In this document: piece by piece, positions 60,659 through 64,000 of the stretch
Layout of the letters: each line of letters opens with the position of its first letter
Numbering within the stretch: position 1 is the stretch's first letter
Assembly (NCBI RefSeq): GCF_019263745.1
Contig: NZ_CP077107.1
Span: 2,356,001-2,420,000, forward strand
DNA length: 64,000 bases
Reading direction: 5' to 3'
Source: Methanospirillum hungatei
Lineage (GTDB): Archaea > Halobacteriota > Methanomicrobia > Methanomicrobiales > Methanospirillaceae
Translations under genes and position numbers: made by a program
The notes under the pieces: model-generated
What the model was told of the DNA's origin: nothing
The model's database searches: none
The model's input: only the letters and a program-made list of their open reading frames with translations

Positions 60659-62362
60659 TTAACGGGCTGGCATGAGAAGAGTACGCTCTCCGCAGGCTAC
60701 GAACTCGCGGATTGCACCCTTTGCGAACTCCTTCCGTGGCTCGGCAAAGTCGAACGGCAGGGATGGGTCTGCGAAGGTGATCTTGATCATTGGGGACAGA
60801 CAGAAACCATCGTTTCTGGTGTAGTGTGAAGAACCGACAATTGCTGCGTATTCTCCCTGGTGTCCCACATTCATTGCGTAGTTCGGGTAGTTTGGACCAC
60901 GGTATTCACCGATACAACCCTCGTCAGGTCTGACTGAGAGTGAGTTGGTGGAACCACACTGGTCCTGCAGGTCGTATCCGAAGAATCCGAGACGTGACCA
61001 GCCTTCCTTGTGCATGAGCATGGAGAGATACCATCCATTCAGACCTGCGTTGGAGTTTGCAGTTGCGATACCGACTGAAAGACCGGATGCTGCTGCGATA
61101 ACTCCTGCACGCTGGGAACCTCCGAAGTGGTCCTCCATCATGGTTGGGAACTGTTCGTACTGCTCCATTGCATTGAGGGTGACCTCACCAGCGATGTCAT
61201 TGACGACTTCCTGGGTTGGCTTGACCTTCTGTGCCGGGTCAACTGCCTTGAAGTCGACTTTGTACTTGTCCTTGATGTAGTCCATACCATAGTAGGTGAA
61301 CTCATCGAGGATGTTGTCGGTGTATGCTGCGGTTGCATACTGGGTGAATCCGACACCACCAGACATGTAGGAACCGAGCCAGATCTGGTCAAAGAGCATA
61401 CAACCTGCACCGACAACCTCAAGGGATGCCTTTGCCGGGTCGTTCGGGTACTTCCGGTTTGCCTGGATCATGTCAGCGAAGTGACCGAACATGATTCCAC
61501 CTGGCTCATTCGGACCACGTGCACGACGGGCTGGGAGGTGGCTTGCCATCTGGATAACACCAGCGTGCTTTGCTGCAAAGGACAGGTCAGCGACTGCTGC
61601 TTCTCCGGCACACATGCGGTATGCGGTAATGAAGGACATACCGATCTGCATGGCAGACCACCGGGATGTAGTTCCACCATCACAGGTACGTGAGACGATG
61701 GTCGGGATGTGGATTGCCTGCCAGAGTGACTTGCCGACAGCTTCATTCAGTGCTTCTGCCTGTTTTGCGGGGAAGAGCTTGTTGACATCGAGGACAAACT
61801 GCTTCTCGAGCTGGTCTGCAAGTTCGGAATCTCCGGTAAAGACTTTACAGTAACAGTCATCGACAACACTTGGGTGGGTCTCAACCATGTGTTCCTGAAC
61901 GACTGCACCACCGGGCATTGCGTGGTTTAAGATGTGGAGGTACTCGTTGATAGTTTCAGGAGTAATTTCCTTGCCAAGACGCTTCTGAAGAGTGCTGTGT
62001 GCAAGGTCCATGTTGACGATGATAGTACGACGGATATCATCCCACATCTGCTGCATTGCCGGGTTGTTGACAAAGTGCAGGTCATCACCCTCTACAAAGG
62101 TTCCGGTTCCGGAAACTTCGTAGGTCATGAGCTGACGCTGACCCATTGGCAGACCACCGAGGTGGCAGCGGTTGGGGTCGTACATGGAGATTCCACGGCG
62201 AAGTTCTACCTTCTTGGATGCTTCCATGAACTCTTTCTTTCTTGCAGACTGGTTCAGGCCACCAAAGTTGTAAAAACCGGTCTTGGTGTCTGCGACGTCT
62301 CCCTCGAATTTGGTCTTCAGTGCTTTGAGGAAAAGTTTCTGTGCTCTCTCTATTTTTGCCAT
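60659..62362 (-). CDS. mcrA: Methyl-coenzyme M reductase alpha subunit
   Basis: 567 residues, full length. Makes methane from methyl-CoM and CoB with the nickel cofactor F430. Regions known to carry modified residues are intact: AKHAGVI (methylhistidine), [11 protein letters not shown] (methylarginine), GGSQRAG (methylglutamine) and [10 protein letters not shown] (thioglycine; S-methylcysteine site). [13 protein letters not shown] near the active site also present. Last gene of mcrBDCGA, 13 bases after mcrG. Confidence 0.98.
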   Translation of the reverse strand: MAKIERAQKLFLKALKTKFEGDVADTKTGFYNFGGLNQSARKKEFMEASKKVELRRGISMYDPNRCHLGGLPMGQRQLMTYEVSGTGTFVEGDDLHFVNNPAMQQMWDDIRRTIIVNMDLAHSTLQKRLGKEITPETINEYLHILNHAMPGGAVVQEHMVETHPSVVDDCYCKVFTGDSELADQLEKQFVLDVNKLFPAKQAEALNEAVGKSLWQAIHIPTIVSRTCDGGTTSRWSAMQIGMSFITAYRMCAGEAAVADLSFAAKHAGVIQMASHLPARRARGPNEPGGIMFGHFADMIQANRKYPNDPAKASLEVVGAGCMLFDQIWLGSYMSGGVGFTQYATAAYTDNILDEFTYYGMDYIKDKYKVDFKAVDPAQKVKPTQEVVNDIAGEVTLNAMEQYEQFPTMMEDHFGGSQRAGVIAAASGLSVGIATANSNAGLNGWYLSMLMHKEGWSRLGFFGYDLQDQCGSTNSLSVRPDEGCIGEYRGPNYPNYAMNVGHQGEYAAIVGSSHYTRNDGFCLSPMIKITFADPSLPFDFAEPRKEFAKGAIREFVACGERTLLMPAR

Positions 62363-62375
62363 ATTTAGTACCTCC

Positions 62376-63134
62376 TTACTCCACCGGCATGAAACCGTAT
62401 TTTGTTCTCAGGGAGTGGATCCGCTGGATATATTCAATGTACTCGGCGTCGCTCCGGTAAGAGGTACCAACGAGTGAGTGGAACATGGTAGTGTTTGCTT
62501 TCAGCCAGGCATCATCCATTGGCTTACCAACATCGACCTTCTTGTCGAGTGGGGTACCAATCTGGTCCTTGACGTACTTGACGGATCCGCCTTCGAGGAC
62601 ACACCGCTGCAGCATGTCGAACATCATACCATCTTCTGCAAGACGGAGTGAGTGACCGTGCACCGTTGCACCACGGATACCGACACGTGCCGGATCAAAG
62701 AGGTTCGTGTTGATCAGGTCAGCGGAGATTTTTTCAAGGTCACGCTCACGGCACTCGACGATCTGACGGCCGGACAGAGTTCCTGGGTCGATACCACGGT
62801 AGCGGTAACACTCGGTGTAGGTTCTCTGGTACGGCTGGGATGGTGCGTTAAACATTGAGTCTGCGAACTGGATGTACCGAACACGGTCTCCAGCCTTTGC
62901 ACCGTCGGTTGGGGTGACAATCTTTCTGATTGGGCAGTCTGGCTCACCCTGTTCTGCAAGTGGTGGGTGTGCAGCCGGATATGCCTGACCTGGTGCACGG
63001 TGTCCGAGAATAAGGACAATGTCCTCGTCAGTGACATTGCGAATTTTTTCAAGCTTTACATTTGGGTTCATCTGCTTGCGCCGGTTTTCGGCGACAACAG
63101 ACTGGCCTGGACCATACTGTGGAGTATATGCCAT
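62376..63134 (-). CDS. mcrG: Methyl-coenzyme M reductase gamma subunit
   Basis: 252 residues of normal size: [19 protein letters not shown] start, [20 protein letters not shown], and [20 protein letters not shown]. Part of the alpha2beta2gamma2 enzyme. Sits four bases after mcrC. Confidence 0.98.
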   Translation of the reverse strand: MAYTPQYGPGQSVVAENRRKQMNPNVKLEKIRNVTDEDIVLILGHRAPGQAYPAAHPPLAEQGEPDCPIRKIVTPTDGAKAGDRVRYIQFADSMFNAPSQPYQRTYTECYRYRGIDPGTLSGRQIVECRERDLEKISADLINTNLFDPARVGIRGATVHGHSLRLAEDGMMFDMLQRCVLEGGSVKYVKDQIGTPLDKKVDVGKPMDDAWLKANTTMFHSLVGTSYRSDAEYIEYIQRIHSLRTKYGFMPVE

Positions 63135-63138
63135 ATCT

Positions 63139-63774
63139 TTATCTCTCCAAATTTGAAGTTTTCATAAGTTTCATGACTTCGTGAATGACTTCGCTGATCT
63201 TCTCACGAGACGGAGTCTGACCCCTTGTGATACCACTGACGATCGCCATTACTGTCCCTTTCGTCCGGACATTTGCTTCAGTCGGCATCACTAGCGCCGT
63301 TTTTACCCCTTCTTTTGCAAAATCCTCGTAATCGATGGGAGCCTGACAGACCACAATCGCCGGTATTTCACAGTCCTTTAAGATAGATCGGACTTTGTGG
63401 ACAACATGTGATCTGACATTTCCATGGTGCAAAACCGCAACTTTGTGACGGTTTATCTGGATAATTTCCTTCTCGTTCAGGCCGAAATATGCTCCCAGCA
63501 CATGACCGGCACTCTTAGGGGCATCAGGGGGAATCCCGGAGCCCGCGTTGAGAATCATGGTGCTGATACTATATTCGACCCCCTGTGCCCGCAGGGCGGA
63601 CGTAATATCACAGACCGGCTTTGTGACGTGCCGGCGACCGGGGGACATCCCTACTATGATGACGTCAGGATATCGGCATTCAGAGATAGTCCCCCTTTGG
63701 GCTAGGGCCCCTCCTTTTCCCATGCCCGCACTTTCGCGGCAGTCTACAATCTGTGTTACCCGTCCGATCGGCAT
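63139..63774 (-). CDS. mcrC: Mcr operon protein C
   Basis: 211 residues: MPIGRVTQIVDCRESAGMGKGGALAQRGT start and SPGRRHVTKPVCDIT. McrC is an accessory protein thought to belong to the ATP-dependent complex that activates Mcr. Its ATG shares one base with the mcrD stop (TAATG), so translation is coupled. Confidence 0.96.
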   Translation of the reverse strand: MPIGRVTQIVDCRESAGMGKGGALAQRGTISECRYPDVIIVGMSPGRRHVTKPVCDITSALRAQGVEYSISTMILNAGSGIPPDAPKSAGHVLGAYFGLNEKEIIQINRHKVAVLHHGNVRSHVVHKVRSILKDCEIPAIVVCQAPIDYEDFAKEGVKTALVMPTEANVRTKGTVMAIVSGITRGQTPSREKISEVIHEVMKLMKTSNLER

Positions 63775-64000
63775 TATCTATTTCCCTGGATGAGTGTCGG
63801 TCCGGTTTTATTCTTGGGATCGACCAGACCTAGCATAATTTCGTTTGCATTCGGGCCGTACTTTGCATAATCAACCTGTGTTGGTGTTGATCTCATAAAC
63901 TTCCCTTCTTTTACTGAATAGGTAAAGTTTGTAAACACTTCTTTACAGGCTTCTTCGATTTGCTGTACGATATCCCGTGTTTCCAGTTCGAGAAGGAATG
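63774..64000 (-). CDS. mcrD: Mcr operon protein D, C-terminal part only
   Basis: The last 75 or so codons of mcrD, continuing beyond the window. The C-terminus contains FTYSVKEGKFMRSTPTQVDY and KYGPNANEIMLG, ending PTLIQGNR, the conserved McrD tail. McrD helps deliver or handle F430/assembly of Mcr. mcrB should lie further upstream. Confidence 0.93.
   Translation of the reverse strand, partial: FLLELETRDIVQQIEEACKEVFTNFTYSVKEGKFMRSTPTQVDYAKYGPNANEIMLGLVDPKNKTGPTLIQGNR

Overview
The window comes from a hydrogenotrophic methanogenic archaeon of the order Methanomicrobiales, most like Methanospirillum. This rests on gene content: the methyl-coenzyme M reductase operon (mcrD-C-G-A, right edge), the complete Na+-translocating methyltransferase operon (mtrE-D-C-B-A-F-A'/G-H), SepCysS, FdhD proteins that point to formate use, and several small methanogen-only families (recalled as DUF1890, DUF1894, DUF2124). 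No CRISPR array, insertion sequence or prophage was seen.

Layout. 0-7.9 kb: a co-oriented cluster of three paralogous kinase-fold proteins (the first cut by the window edge) with PEGA and membrane modules and a TPR protein. All three kinase domains lack the catalytic HRD and DFG aspartates, so they look like pseudokinases. 8-25.4 kb: a sulfur-handling island. It holds four class-V PLP cysteine desulfurases, each beside a different acceptor: one fused to a PAPS-reductase-like PP-loop protein, one with IscU, one with MoaD/MoaE, one with FdhD. It also has a ubiquitin-like carrier overlapping an NcsA/TtuA tRNA thiolase, a CysE-DUF59 fusion, NadA, ThiM and a MetX-CBS fusion. 25.4-35.7 kb: small membrane and redox proteins, an orphan radical SAM enzyme, a MacB-like ABC operon with an unusual Cys/Met-rich membrane-anchored regulator, two methanogen-specific small proteins, a decayed toxin gene and a broken ABC ATPase. 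35.7-45.1 kb: a second sulfur/cysteine block with LarE, ThiI, an E1-like protein, CysK, MetY, SepCysS, two different tRNA-Cys genes and CysRS. 45.4-51.1 kb: the mtr operon, in which the mtrG position holds an MtrA-MtrG fusion. 51.5-60.4 kb: radical SAM proteins and an Fe-S/nucleotide-binding cluster (Mrp, two MinD-ferredoxin ATPases, two NifX-like proteins, DUF134 regulator, two Gly/Arg-rich small proteins). 60.7-64 kb: the mcr operon.

How it fits together. The window joins the last steps of methanogenesis (Mtr, Mcr) to supply routes for sulfur, cysteine and Fe-S clusters. Cysteine can come from CysE/CysK, from tRNA-bound phosphoserine (SepCysS) and be charged directly by CysRS. Two recurrent palindromes suggest two local regulons. 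TTCACAATTGTGAA (four sites: nadA, the Cys/Met-rich regulator, SepCysS, a small wHTH gene) abuts the probable TATA box in three cases. CTCATATGAG (four sites, 54.3-60.5 kb) lies between the probable TATA and the start of the NifX, Gly/Arg-rich and TPR genes. Candidate regulators for both are encoded next to the sites. These two motifs, the MtrA-MtrG fusion, the paired cysteine desulfurases and the two tRNA-Cys genes are the most interesting parts of the window.
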